Part shown: positions 27,118-35,352 of the stretch, piece after piece
Position numbering within the stretch: the first letter of the stretch is position 1
Layout of the letters: each line of letters starts with the position of its first letter
NCBI RefSeq assembly: GCF_051148895.1
Contig: NZ_CP154625.1
Location: 248,001-312,000 of the forward strand
From: Terrisporobacter vanillatitrophus
GTDB taxonomy: Bacteria; Bacillota; Clostridia; Peptostreptococcales; Peptostreptococcaceae
DNA length: 64,000 nt
Direction of reading: 5' to 3'
Notes under the pieces: model-generated
Databases searched by the model: none
What the model saw: only the letters and a program-made list of their open reading frames with translations
Told to the model about the DNA's origin: nothing
Made by a program: the position numbers and the translations under genes

Positions 27118-27810
27118 ATGAGTACAGGATTAGTAGTTATGACGATTAGCCAATTAATCTCTGAATTAAAGAAGTTGAAGGGCGTAAAAGAAAGAAAAAG
27201 ACAAAAATATTTGTCTGATTTGGAAAAGTTAAAATCTGAATACGAGCAGGTAGAAGTACAAGAATATTTTAATAAACAATATAATCAGCTTAATGGAAAA
27301 GGTAAAGAATTAATTAAGGATATGAGAATGGGTAGAGATACTCAGGGCATTGAAAATGAGTTGCCAGTATATATAAGATATTTAAAAGCATCTTTAAGAG
27401 ACTTTAAAGGTGAAACAAATGTATTAAAGAACTATTTATTAGCGTTTTATTTAACTGCAGCATTATTTTTAGCTTTAACGCCTCAATTTTACGGATATAT
27501 GTTACCCTTATTATTTTTAGTACCAATCATATTGGGAGTTAAAGGTAGTAAACAAAGATCAATAAATGGATTTTATATGAGCATGAGTATAGTTCCTATG
27601 GGAATTATGACAGCTGTTACATGGATGAGATATGGATACCAAGCAATGCAAAACTTTAATTATTATGTTGGGCAAATTGTAAGTAGTGGATTATCACAAG
27701 GTTTTGCTGAAAAGCTAGTGTACATAGGCTCTATAGGAGGAGTTATTTTATTTATACTTGCATGTACACAATTTTATCTAGGATTAAAAAATAGAGATTT
27801 ATTTATATAA
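27118..27810 (+). CDS. Conserved membrane protein of unknown function
   Basis: 230 residues, family not recognised. The first 110 residues are highly charged and lysine/glutamate-rich, probably helical and coiled-coil-like (KKLKGVKERKRQKYLSDLEK, KGKELIKDMRMGRD). The second half contains about four hydrophobic helices (LLAFYLTAALFLALTP, YGYMLPLLFLVPIILGV, FYMSMSIVPMGIMTAV, IGSIGGVILFILACTQF). No catalytic motif is evident. GGGGG precedes the ATG. It stands alone between two terminators, so it is probably a single-gene transcript. Confidence 0.7.
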   Translation: MSTGLVVMTISQLISELKKLKGVKERKRQKYLSDLEKLKSEYEQVEVQEYFNKQYNQLNGKGKELIKDMRMGRDTQGIENELPVYIRYLKASLRDFKGETNVLKNYLLAFYLTAALFLALTPQFYGYMLPLLFLVPIILGVKGSKQRSINGFYMSMSIVPMGIMTAVTWMRYGYQAMQNFNYYVGQIVSSGLSQGFAEKLVYIGSIGGVILFILACTQFYLGLKNRDLFI

Positions 27811-27835
27811 GGGCTTTAATAGTCCTTATTTTTTT
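27809..27835 (+). terminator. Short terminator hairpin
   Basis: AAGGGCT pairs with AGTCCTT (one G-U) around a 5-nt loop and is followed by seven T. Confidence 0.6.
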
Positions 27836-27884
27836 GATAAAATAAATGTTTGAAGTCTAAATTTAATTGTGCGGAGGAAAGCCT

Positions 27885-29243
27885 ATGTTATCAAAAGATA
27901 AGATGTACGTTGTAGAGATAGTTGATATAGGTCAAGGTGGAGTTGGAATTGGTAAATTTGAAGGATTTACAGTTTTTGTAGATGGCGGATTAGTAAAAGA
28001 CAAGGTTAAAGTTAAGATAACTAAATCAAAAAAGAACTATGCCGTTGGAGAAATAGTAGAAATACTAGAACCATCACCATATAGAGTTGAAAGGAAATGT
28101 AGTAAAGAACTTAAAGAATGTGGTGGATGTCAAATTCAAGAATTAGACTACAAAGAACAACTTAATATAAAAACTAATGAAGTTAAACAGGTTATAAGTA
28201 GAATTGGAAAACTTGATGATGTGGTAATTCATAATGCTTTAGGAATGGAAGAACCTTTTAGATATAGAAATAAGGCTCAATTTCCTATTCAAAAAGTGGA
28301 TGGAGTACCTATAATTGGTTTTTATAAAAAGAAGAGCCATGATATTATACCTACAGACCAATGTATTATACAACATGATGTAAATGATAAAATAATTAAA
28401 ATAATTAAAACTTATATAAGAGCTTATAAAGTTAGTATATATGATGAAAAAACTCATACAGGAGTTTTAAGGCATTTAGTAACAAAGGTAGGTTTTACTA
28501 CTAAAGAAGTTATGGTAGTATTAGTTGCCAACGGAAGAAAATTGCCATATTTAAATGAATTAGCATCTGTACTAAAGGAAAATATTCCAGGATTTAAAAC
28601 TTTAGTAGTTAACGTAAATAGGGAAAAAACAAATGTAATATTAGGTAATGAAAATAGAGTAATTTATGGAGATGGAAAGATTAATGATAATATCGGAGAT
28701 TTAGTATTTGAAATATCACCATTATCATTCTTCCAAGTTAATCCTGTTCAAACGGAAGTACTATATAATAAAGCATTAGAATATGCTAACTTAGGAGAAA
28801 ATGATACAGTATTTGATATATACTGTGGAATCGGAACTATTTCATTATTTTTAGCACAAAAAGCTAAAAAAGTGTACGGAATAGAGATTGTAGAAGAAGC
28901 AATAAAAGATGCAAAAATAAATGCGAAGATAAATAATTTAGAGAATGTAGAATTCTATGTAGGAAAAGCTGAAGAGGTCGTTCCAAAGATGTATAAACAA
29001 GGGAAACGTGCTAATGTAGTAGTTGTTGACCCACCTAGAAAAGGTTGTGATGAAAAAGTATTAGATACAATTGTATCCATGCAACCAGACAGAGTAGTTT
29101 ATGTGTCATGTAATCCATCAACTTTAGCGAGAGATTTAAATTATCTAGATGAAAGAGGATATAAATGTTTAGAGGTACAACCAGTAGATATGTTCCCTCA
29201 TAGTGTTCACGTGGAATGTGTAGCTTTGATAGAGAAAAAATAG
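27885..29243 (+). CDS. rlmCD: 23S rRNA (uracil-5-)-methyltransferase, RlmCD/RumA type
   Basis: SAM-dependent RNA m5U methyltransferase of about 452 residues. An N-terminal TRAM domain (VVEIVDIGQGGVGIG) is followed by an Fe-S cysteine set (CSKELKECGGCQIQ with a later Cys). The catalytic domain has FFQVNPVQTEVLY, DIYCGIGTISLFLA (SAM binding), DPPRKGCDEKVL and YVSCNPSTLARDL with the nucleophilic Cys. The family assignment is firm; the exact target uridines (747 and 1939 in Bacillus RlmCD) are not proven here. The ATG at 27885 follows GGAGG; the upstream TTG is rejected. Confidence 0.9.
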   Translation: MLSKDKMYVVEIVDIGQGGVGIGKFEGFTVFVDGGLVKDKVKVKITKSKKNYAVGEIVEILEPSPYRVERKCSKELKECGGCQIQELDYKEQLNIKTNEVKQVISRIGKLDDVVIHNALGMEEPFRYRNKAQFPIQKVDGVPIIGFYKKKSHDIIPTDQCIIQHDVNDKIIKIIKTYIRAYKVSIYDEKTHTGVLRHLVTKVGFTTKEVMVVLVANGRKLPYLNELASVLKENIPGFKTLVVNVNREKTNVILGNENRVIYGDGKINDNIGDLVFEISPLSFFQVNPVQTEVLYNKALEYANLGENDTVFDIYCGIGTISLFLAQKAKKVYGIEIVEEAIKDAKINAKINNLENVEFYVGKAEEVVPKMYKQGKRANVVVVDPPRKGCDEKVLDTIVSMQPDRVVYVSCNPSTLARDLNYLDERGYKCLEVQPVDMFPHSVHVECVALIEKK

Positions 29244-29324
29244 GCTGATATCAAAAACTTTGAAAATTTCTAATTGAATATGGAAGTTTATTTTATGTTC
29301 TAACAAATATACTTTTTATTGATT

Positions 29325-29347
29325 TGCACCCTATAGGGTGCATTTTT
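29325..29347 (+). terminator. Palindromic terminator after rlmCD
   Basis: TGCACCCTATAGGGTGCA is a perfect 18-bp palindrome followed by TTTTT. It directly borders the IS21 relic. Confidence 0.8.
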
Positions 29348-29426
29348 GTGTAAAAATAAACAAATGTAAATTACAATATATTTTTGTATAAAAAATAGAA
29401 AATAATTATGTACAAAAAATCTAATT

Positions 29427-30089
29427 TTAAGAATTGCTAGAAGAAGAACTATCTAAATAATTAAGCTTAGATTTTAATCTATATGATGGACCTTTTATTG
29501 AAATAATATGAGAATTATGAAGTAACCTATCTAAAATAGCATTAGCTATAGTTGGAGATCCAACGATGTTACTCCATTTTGAAAAATTAGAATTAGTAGT
29601 TATTATGGTACAATGCCTTTCATATCTTTTCGAAATTATCTGAAAAAGTAGATTTGCAGTATCAGTATCTATTGGTAAAGTTTTAATTTCATCAGCAATT
29701 AAAACTTTATACTTTGAAAAGTGTTTAAGTCTAGCGTCTAATCTGTTTTCGGCTAACGCCTTTTTAAGTTGCTGAATCAATTCTTGAAAAGGTATAAAAT
29801 ATGTAGAATATCTATTTATGGCACTTTTGATTCCAATGGAGGTAGCAAGATGAGTCTTGCCAACTCCAGATGTTCCTGCTAATAATATATTTTCATTATT
29901 CTCTGTAAATCTAAACGTAGATAAATCTAAAATTTCTTGTTTATTTACAGCTGATTGAAATGTAAAGTTAAAGTCTTCCAAGGTTTTGATAAATGGAAAG
30001 TTTATAACTTTTATACATGCTGTTTTATCTCTTTCCTTTTTAGCATTTATTTCTAGATTACTCAAGTCATAAATTATATTATCAAACAA
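29427..30089 (-). pseudogene. istB: IstB-like ATPase of the IS21 relic, fused in frame to an istA stub
   Basis: The 220-residue open frame is mostly IstB: Walker A GTSGVGKTHLA, KVLIADEIKTLPID (Walker B, with IKTLP where IGYLP is usual), RYERHCTIITTNSNFSKW, AILDRLLHNSHIISIKGPSYRLKSK. IstB is the AAA+ helper that loads target DNA for the IstA transposase. The first 20 or so residues (MFDNIIYDLSN) are not IstB. They are the IstA motif that follows GVPSEIL, so an internal deletion has joined the two genes. With IstA destroyed the element cannot transpose itself. Confidence 0.75.
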
Positions 30090-30360
30090 AATTTCTGAAG
30101 GTACACCTCAGGTGGCTTTAAATAATGATATTAGACATTCGAATAAATCTTGTTGAGTTTTTGTTTTTCTATATTCAAAATTACAATACCTAGAATTTCC
30201 TGATTTATAGTTGAATATACTTATTATGAATTCCTCGTTATTTTTTGATTTGATATATTTGATAAAATTTGAGTACAATTCAATATCGTAGTTTCTATCT
30301 AAGAGATATTCATATACAGCTTTCGCTGTTATTCCACTTATTGAAATTAGATTATGCCAC
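30090..30360 (-). pseudogene. istA: istA transposase remnant (IS21)
   Basis: Reading the minus strand gives WHNLISISGITAKAVYEYLL (helix-turn-helix-like N-terminal part), then RYCNFEYRKTKTQQDLFECL, then KAT-stop-GVPSEILFDN, the IstA integrase-domain pattern (normally FGGVPxEIxFDN). The TGA replaces a Gly codon (GGA). Most of the DDE catalytic region is absent. The frame continues directly into the IstB-like open frame. Confidence 0.7.
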
Positions 30361-30810
30361 AGTTGATAATCCTTTTGTGAGAAGAGCTATTTGTAGACAC
30401 TGTGGTAGCATCTTTGGTAGAAAGGCATGGAACTCCAACAATGAAAGACTTAGAAGAATTATTTAGAGATGTAATAAGAAGTAAACTGTAAAAGGTGAGA
30501 AGATCTGTGAGAATAAGCAGAGCAGATAGATGATAGTGTTTTATACCAAACTTTTATAAATATCTTTAATTCAATGATTGAAAATAAGAATTATTTTATG
30601 GAGAAGTGGAAGGAACATTTAAAAAGTGATAGCTTGCTTTAAAGATATAAGGCAAAACAGTTTATGAAAAAAATAGAAAATGCAGAACCAATAGGAGAAT
30701 TTGATATGGATTTGTATTTTAGCATTATTGAAAGGATGACTGTGTTTTAAGATAATAGGATTATTGTGACGCTGTTAGACGGTACGGAGATTGAATGCGA
30801 GATTGAATAA
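30361..30810 (+). pseudogene. Large serine recombinase remnant, C-terminal part
   Basis: The reading frame gives DNPFVRRAICRHCGSIFGRK, AWNSNNERLRRII-stop-RCNKK-stop-TVKGEKIC. This is the zinc-ribbon region of Tn4451/ICE-type large serine recombinases (usual pattern NPF..I.CG.CG..FG.K.WHS...YRR.IW.C); a TGG Trp codon has become TAG. Further on, ENAEPIGEFDMDLYFSIIER, MTVF-stop-DNRIIVTLLDGTEIE matches the recombinase C-terminal end. At least three nonsense codons show decay. The catalytic N-terminal domain is missing, removed where the IS21 relic begins. Confidence 0.75.
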
Positions 30811-30815
30811 AACAA

Positions 30816-30862
30816 GAATTCCGGTTAAGGTTATAATTAACTTTGACCGGATTCTTTTTTAT
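30816..30862 (+). terminator. Terminator after the recombinase remnant
   Basis: GAATTCCGGTTAAGGTTA pairs imperfectly with TAACTTTGACCGGATTC and is followed by a T-run. Confidence 0.75.
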
Positions 30863-30976
30863 TAAACTAAAGATATATAAAGCTTCTTAACTATAGTTCA
30901 CAATTGATAGAATAAACGGATATATATTTGCGATACTAAGGAGTAGTGAGAAAAGTTGATATAAGGAGGAGAATAT

Positions 30977-31585
30977 ATGGATTTAAATTGGATTTGGCAG
31001 TCAACGCTAATATTTATTGTTGGAACCTTTATATTAAGATTAGGCGGACGAAAATCTATTTCACAGATGACAATATCTCAAGTTATAGTAATGATAGGAC
31101 TGGGCTCATTGCTTGTTCAGCCTGTATCAGGTAAGGGACTACTTATTACCTTTCTAGTAGCACTAGTACTAACAGTTTTAATGATAATATTCGAGTATTT
31201 AGAGATAAAGATAGACTTTTTAGAAACCTTTATTTCAGGGAAGTCTGTGATTGTTGTTGAAAATGGTAAACCAATTCTTAAAAATTTGAAGAGGCTTAGA
31301 ATGTCTATTGACAGGCTGGAAACTCGTCTAAGACAGTCTGGCATTTCTTCAATAGAGGATGTGAAATATGCTACCATCGAAGTAAGCGGTCAGCTTGGCT
31401 ATGAGCTCATGGATAATAAAAAGCCTTTAACACAGGAGGATTTTATTAAGCTGATGAAGGAGATGACTGAACTGAAAAATATTATTAATAACCATACCAA
31501 ATCTCAAAATAATCAGAATCAAGTCAATAATATCTTTGAGGAGATTAAAACTGAAAAATTTAAAGGTAACAAAAATGAGCCATAA
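30977..31585 (+). CDS. DUF421 (YetF/YdfR-like) membrane protein
   Basis: 202 residues. Hydrophobic helices at the N-terminus (STLIFIVGTFILRLGG, ISQVIVMIGLGSLLV, LLITFLVALVLTVLMII) lead to a cytoplasmic domain with the DUF421 hallmarks GKSVIVVENGKP, RLRMSIDRLETRLRQSGI, VKYATIEVSGQLGY. The family role is unknown; Bacillus YetF-type proteins occur in the spore and vegetative membrane. GGAGGAGA precedes the ATG. The codons use more G and C in third position (CTG, GGC, AAG) than the surroundings, which suggests acquisition from another donor together with the next gene. Confidence 0.85.
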   Translation: MDLNWIWQSTLIFIVGTFILRLGGRKSISQMTISQVIVMIGLGSLLVQPVSGKGLLITFLVALVLTVLMIIFEYLEIKIDFLETFISGKSVIVVENGKPILKNLKRLRMSIDRLETRLRQSGISSIEDVKYATIEVSGQLGYELMDNKKPLTQEDFIKLMKEMTELKNIINNHTKSQNNQNQVNNIFEEIKTEKFKGNKNEP

Positions 31586-31682
31586 GTGGTTGTTGTAACA
31601 TATAACAAAGCCAAATCATAATATGAAATGAACTGTAAAATAGTTAGTTCGCAGTTTCAGAAATTTTATGAGGAGGCTTTTA

Positions 31683-32588
31683 ATGAATACTTGGGAAATG
31701 CGGCTTAAATCTCCAGATGTACCATTTGCTAAATATACTTATAGAAACAATACGAGACATTTTCATTTAATAGCAGAACCTATAAAACACAACATACTTA
31801 AGAATATTACCATAGATGCTATTGGATATAATGGTTCAACACCAGGACCTGTAATTGTGATCAAGCAAGGAGAGTGGATTAACTTAACTGTAGAAAATAG
31901 GTTAGATAAACCTACAGCTTTGCATGTTCATGGGCTTTCAAAGCCAAACTGTCAGGATGGTGCGCCAGATATAGAACCCTGCACCAAAAAGATTATGCCA
32001 GGTGAAAGTTTTACCTATAGATTTTTAGCATGGCAGGTAGGAACATTTTTCTATCACTCTACTATGGAACAGCAGGCAGCACAGGGACTGATAGGGGCAT
32101 TTGTTATATTACCTACAGAAGAAAAAATGATGGACATGGAGATTCCCTATGCAGACTATATATTATTACTTCAGCAGTGGGAAATACCGCAACTTTCACT
32201 CGGCAAGGTGTATCCTGGAATATATAAGCCTAATGAGTTTGATAGAAACCCCAATTTTTTCACTATCAACGGCAAGGCTTTTCCAGACACTACACCACTT
32301 TATACAATATATAGAGAAAAGATAAGGATAAGATTCATAAATAAATCAAGCAATTCTCATTCAATGCACATACATGGTCACGATTTTGTTGTTGTTGCTG
32401 TAGATGGATTTTCGAGGAAAGAATTTGATGACACAATTGATGTTGCTTCGGGAAGGCGAATTGATGTTGAATTCCTGTCAAACAATCCTGGGATATGGCC
32501 AGTAAATGGTACAAAAACTTTCCATCAATCCAATAACGGGGAGTCCCCTGGTGGTATGATTACTAAACTTGTATATAAAGCAAAGTAA
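31683..32588 (+). CDS. Multicopper-oxidase-like protein lacking part of the copper site
   Basis: 301 residues, two cupredoxin domains, no signal peptide, so apparently cytoplasmic. Copper motif 1 (LHVHG) and motif 3 (HSMHIHGHDF) are kept. Motif 2 reads YHST where YHSH is usual. Motif 4, normally HCHxxxH with the type-1 Cys, reads NGTKTFHQSNNG before PGGM. The type-1 Cys and at least three type-2/3 His are therefore missing, and four-electron O2 reduction is unlikely. The ATG at 31683 follows AGGAGG; an upstream ATG overlaps that site. Codon use resembles the DUF421 gene 98 bp upstream and differs from the island around it. Confidence 0.8.
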   Translation: MNTWEMRLKSPDVPFAKYTYRNNTRHFHLIAEPIKHNILKNITIDAIGYNGSTPGPVIVIKQGEWINLTVENRLDKPTALHVHGLSKPNCQDGAPDIEPCTKKIMPGESFTYRFLAWQVGTFFYHSTMEQQAAQGLIGAFVILPTEEKMMDMEIPYADYILLLQQWEIPQLSLGKVYPGIYKPNEFDRNPNFFTINGKAFPDTTPLYTIYREKIRIRFINKSSNSHSMHIHGHDFVVVAVDGFSRKEFDDTIDVASGRRIDVEFLSNNPGIWPVNGTKTFHQSNNGESPGGMITKLVYKAK

Positions 32589-32651
32589 TGCCAGATATAT
32601 TATTTAAAGATATTAAATAATTCATATTAAAAATTAAACAATAATGCAAAC

Positions 32652-32680
32652 GAAGGAAGCGAACTGGCTTCCTTCACTCT
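32652..32680 (+). terminator. Hairpin after the multicopper-oxidase-like gene
   Basis: GAAGGAAGC pairs perfectly with GCTTCCTTC around a 6-nt loop; the T-run is short and interrupted. Confidence 0.55.
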
Positions 32681-32688
32681 TGTATTAT

Positions 32689-32900
32689 TTATGCGAAAAA
32701 TCCTACTGCTATATAAGCTATAGTGGTAGTGATAACACTAGCTATGACATATGTGAACTATGTAACTAGGTGCTTTCTAAATGTAGTATCCGTCATTTGT
32801 GCAGATAGAGGAGATATTATATCTGTAACCGCTCTGCCTGACCACAATGTTCCAATCATAAAAGTAAGTAAGAAATCAAATTTATCGAGAATTTTGTCCT
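32689..32900 (-). pseudogene. Membrane-protein C-terminal remnant (unidentified)
   Basis: The minus strand reads KILDKFDFLLTFMIGTLWSG, RAVTDIISPLSAQMTDTTFR, KHLVT-stop-FTYVIASVITTTIAYIAVGFFA-stop. Two hydrophobic helices separated by a polar loop look like the end of a transporter or other polytopic membrane protein. An in-frame TAG and the missing 5' part mark it as a relic. The family is not recognised. Confidence 0.5.
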
Positions 32901-32902
32901 AA

Positions 32903-33215
32903 GTTAATATATGGGAATGAGTCAATAGATGATTATCAAATTATATTTATAAGTACACCTAATTGGTTTAAAACATTAGTTACGCCGGTTATGAGTTTTT
33001 TTAGATAACATGATTTTACAGGCAAAACAATAATTCCATTCTGTACTCATGATGATGAGTTTTGTCAAATTGAGAATGATACAGCAAAAGAGTGTACAAA
33101 ATCAATTATTTTACCAGGCATTGCTGTAAATCGTATCGTTGAATCAGAAGAAGTCACAAAGTTATTGGAAACTCATTATGAAACATTAATTAGAATGTAT
33201 TTCAAGTACATATAA
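32903..33215 (+). pseudogene. Flavodoxin remnant
   Basis: The frame reads DDYQIIFISTPNWFKTLVTP, VMSFFR-stop-HDFTGKTIIPFCTHDDEFCQ. This matches the middle of flavodoxins (YDxIFLGxPNWW...FL...DFSGKTIIPFCTHEGSG). The FMN-phosphate loop at the N-terminus is missing, and a TAA interrupts the frame, so the gene is dead. It ends with LETHYETLIRMYFKYI. Confidence 0.75.
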
Positions 33216-33685
33216 ATTGGTTAATAGATTTAAAAAATATATTAACCAATTTAGTGGACAGCATTTGAGGAATTTCCTCTACTAAGCAATTATATATTAT
33301 TGTCAAAAGTAGATTTATTGACAAATATTTTTCAAAATTTTATAATTAAAATGTATTTCAAAATAAAAATATTGAGGTGATTAGTTAAAATGATTGTATA
33401 ATCTTATCTGGTTTTAAAAGGTTACAGTAGTATAGATGAAGTACAACATATCTAAGAATTTAAGATATGTTATTTTATGTTAATCTAAACTACTATAAGT
33501 TTTGGATAGGACTATGATTGTGTCATGTTTAACTTATATTTATAGAGCAATCTTATTCTATTCTTATTGTTAAGATAGTTGTTTTGTATTATCTTTATAT
33601 AGAATGATACTTATTAACCTTTCCCAAACTTGATAGTTAGGAAAGGTTTTTTGTTTCAGTTGAAAAATGAAAGGATGATAATTGT
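33216..33685. other. Non-coding stretch in the decayed island
   Basis: No reading frame of interest was found in these 470 bp. The only structures are a perfect 9-bp hairpin (AACATATCT / AGATATGTT, 33445-33471) followed by a T-rich stretch, and the terminator listed next. They look like leftover transcription signals of lost genes. Confidence 0.5.
33616..33652 (+). terminator. Orphan terminator in the decayed island
   Basis: AACCTTTCC pairs with GGAAAGGTT around a 15-nt loop, then TTTTTT. No intact gene precedes it. Confidence 0.7.
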
Positions 33686-33900
33686 ATGAATATAAAGATA
33701 AATGAGTATAGATTTCCAATGGAGCAATGTGTTTTATAGACAATCAAGGTAACAAAATAGGAAAAATTACTATAGTATGAGAATTTGTTGAATATACTTT
33801 ATCAACAGAAAATGCCAAAGCACATGAGATTATTCCAGGTGAAGAAGAATTTTGGTTTACAAAATGGGGAAGTAATAAAATTGATCAGTTAATTTATTAG
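33686..33900 (+). pseudogene. Frameshifted small gene of unknown function
   Basis: After AAAGGATGATAATTGT an ATG opens MNIKINEYRFPMEQCVL-stop. The +1 frame continues plausibly as MCFIDNQGNKIGKITIV-stop, EFVEYTLSTENAKAHEIIPG, EEEFWFTKWGSNKIDQLIY-stop. One frameshift and one TGA nonsense codon are needed to join these into about 70 residues. The family is not recognised. Confidence 0.45.
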
Positions 33901-33952
33901 AAGTTTTGTAGTTTTTATAAGAAATGATAAGTAATAATAAATAAATTATAGG

Positions 33953-34584
33953 ATGAAATGGAACGTATATATTATGATAGGACCAGATAAAATAAAATTA
34001 TATCCAAATGAAAACATAAAAACAGTGTGCTATATAAGTAATTTACCTAAACGATCAAATGTAGAAATTGGAGAGTATACTTATTATAGTGATAATAAAA
34101 GGTCTCCTGAAAAATTTTATGATAATATAGAGCACCATTATGAATTCTTGAGAGATAAATTAATTATAGGCAAGTTTTGTGCAATAGCAGAGGGTGTTAA
34201 ATTCATTATGAATGGAGCAAACCATGTATAACTACTTATCCATTTAATATCTTTGGTAATGGTTGGCAAAGAGTCACTCCAACGGTAGAACAGTTACCTT
34301 TTAAGGGAGATACAATAATTGGAAATAATGTATGGATAGGTGAAAATGTAACTATTATGCCTGGAGTTAAGGTAGGTGATAGGGCGATTATTGCTACTAA
34401 TTCAACTGTAGTAAAAAATGTTGAACCATATACAATATATGGTGGTAATCCGGCAAAATTTATTAAAAAACGTTTTAGTGATGAAAAAATTGAATCATTA
34501 TTAAAACTTAGATGGTGGGAATGGGATGAAGAAAAAATATTTAATAATCTTGAAATGCTAACATCAAAAGAAGGATTATATTAA
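33953..34584 (+). pseudogene. Vat/CatB-type xenobiotic acetyltransferase, broken by a small deletion
   Basis: The first frame carries the start of a left-handed beta-helix acetyltransferase (VEIGEYTYYSDNKRSPEKFY, DKLIIGKFCAIAEGVKFIMN, GANHV-stop). The second frame resumes at once with ITTYPFNIFGNGW, IIGNNVWIGENVTIMPGVKV, YTIYGGNPAKFIKKRFSDEK, LLKLRWWEWDEEKI. Intact homologues read MNGANHxMxGxSTYPF, so roughly four codons' worth of sequence is lost with a shift of frame near 34225. The family includes streptogramin A and chloramphenicol acetyltransferases; no activity is expected from this copy. The catalytic His would lie at the NH of GANH. The start has only a weak ribosome site. Confidence 0.8.
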
Positions 34585-34649
34585 GACTGTGTATGATTCA
34601 AATTTAATAATGAACACATAAAAGAAGTCCTTTATGGAGGTGAATCATT

Positions 34650-35234
34650 ATGATTAGTAATGAGACAAGAAAAATAGTTTTAGATTTAGCAGTTTCATTA
34701 GATGGTTTTATAGAAGGTATAAATGGTGAAACTGATTGGTGCATAATGGATGGGGATATGGATTTTACTAAGTTCTTAAATAGTATAGATACCATATTAT
34801 ATGGTAGAAAATCTTATGATTTGTGGGGGAAATATATTCCTAACAATAAAAGTTCGCATATAGAAAAAGAAATTTGGGAATTAGTTCACGACAAGAAAAA
34901 ATATGTATTCTCAAAAACACTAACCAATATAGATAATGGTATAGTGGTAAATGATAACATAGTGGAAGAAATGAATAAACTAAAGGAAGAACCAGGTAAG
35001 GATATTTGGCTATATGGGGGAGCTAGTCTTATAACAACATTTATGAATTTAGGGCTCGTTGATGAGTATAGACTTTCCATTCATCCTGTTATTTTAGGAT
35101 CAGGTAAGTACTTGTTTACAGATATAAATAAAAGACAAGATCTTAAACTAGTTGATATTAGAAAGTTCTCTTCAGGTGTTGTTCAGCTGTGTTATCATCC
35201 TACGAAGATAGAACATGATATATTAGAAGATTAA
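34650..35234 (+). CDS. RibD-C / dihydrofolate-reductase-fold protein
   Basis: 194 residues of the RibD C-terminal / DHFR-like superfamily (YwjB/YyaP type). Motifs: IVLDLAVSLDGFIEGINGET, DTILYGRKSYDLWG, VFSKTLTNID, DIWLYGGASLITTFMNLGLV, DEYRLSIHPVILGSGKYLF. Members bind NADPH and reduce pterin- or riboflavin-precursor-like compounds, but stand-alone copies mostly have no known substrate. The frame is intact, with TATGGAGGTG before the ATG, unlike the relics on its left. It ends before the terminator that hosts the group II intron. Confidence 0.82.
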   Translation: MISNETRKIVLDLAVSLDGFIEGINGETDWCIMDGDMDFTKFLNSIDTILYGRKSYDLWGKYIPNNKSSHIEKEIWELVHDKKKYVFSKTLTNIDNGIVVNDNIVEEMNKLKEEPGKDIWLYGGASLITTFMNLGLVDEYRLSIHPVILGSGKYLFTDINKRQDLKLVDIRKFSSGVVQLCYHPTKIEHDILED

Positions 35235-35317
35235 AGTGCTAATATTTTTCACCTAAATATATTCAAATTAAACAATCCTTCATATTGAAATGTAGATGTT
35301 ATATTTAAGAAAAGATA

Positions 35318-35350
35318 AAAAAGTAGAGAAATTTAATTTCTCTACTTTTT
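35318..35350 (+). terminator. Perfect terminator bordering the group II intron
   Basis: AAAAAGTAGAGAAAT and its exact complement form a 15-bp stem with a TTA loop and a five-T tail. The intron begins 2 bp later. Confidence 0.85.
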
Positions 35351-35352
35351 AT

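Larger units (their letters stand above)
29343..30360 (-). mobile_element. Decayed IS21-family insertion sequence
   Basis: Minus-strand remnants of istA and istB lie together. Beyond the istB end are two similar direct repeats (TTTTTGTGTAAAAATA at 29343 and TTTTTGTATAAAAAATA at 29381), which resemble the multiple terminal repeats of IS21 elements. The istA part has lost most of its length and carries a nonsense codon. The other terminal repeat was not found; at 30361 the sequence switches to a plus-strand recombinase relic. Confidence 0.75.

Noticed and set aside
29325..29342. The 18-bp palindrome as an IS21 terminal inverted repeat
   Set aside because: It is self-complementary and followed by a T-run directly after rlmCD, so it is that gene's terminator; IS-like repeats begin just beyond it.
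30109..30111. TGA in the istA remnant as another selenocysteine codon
   Set aside because: It replaces a Gly of the conserved GGVP motif in a gene missing most of its length; there is no SECIS context, so it is a nonsense mutation.
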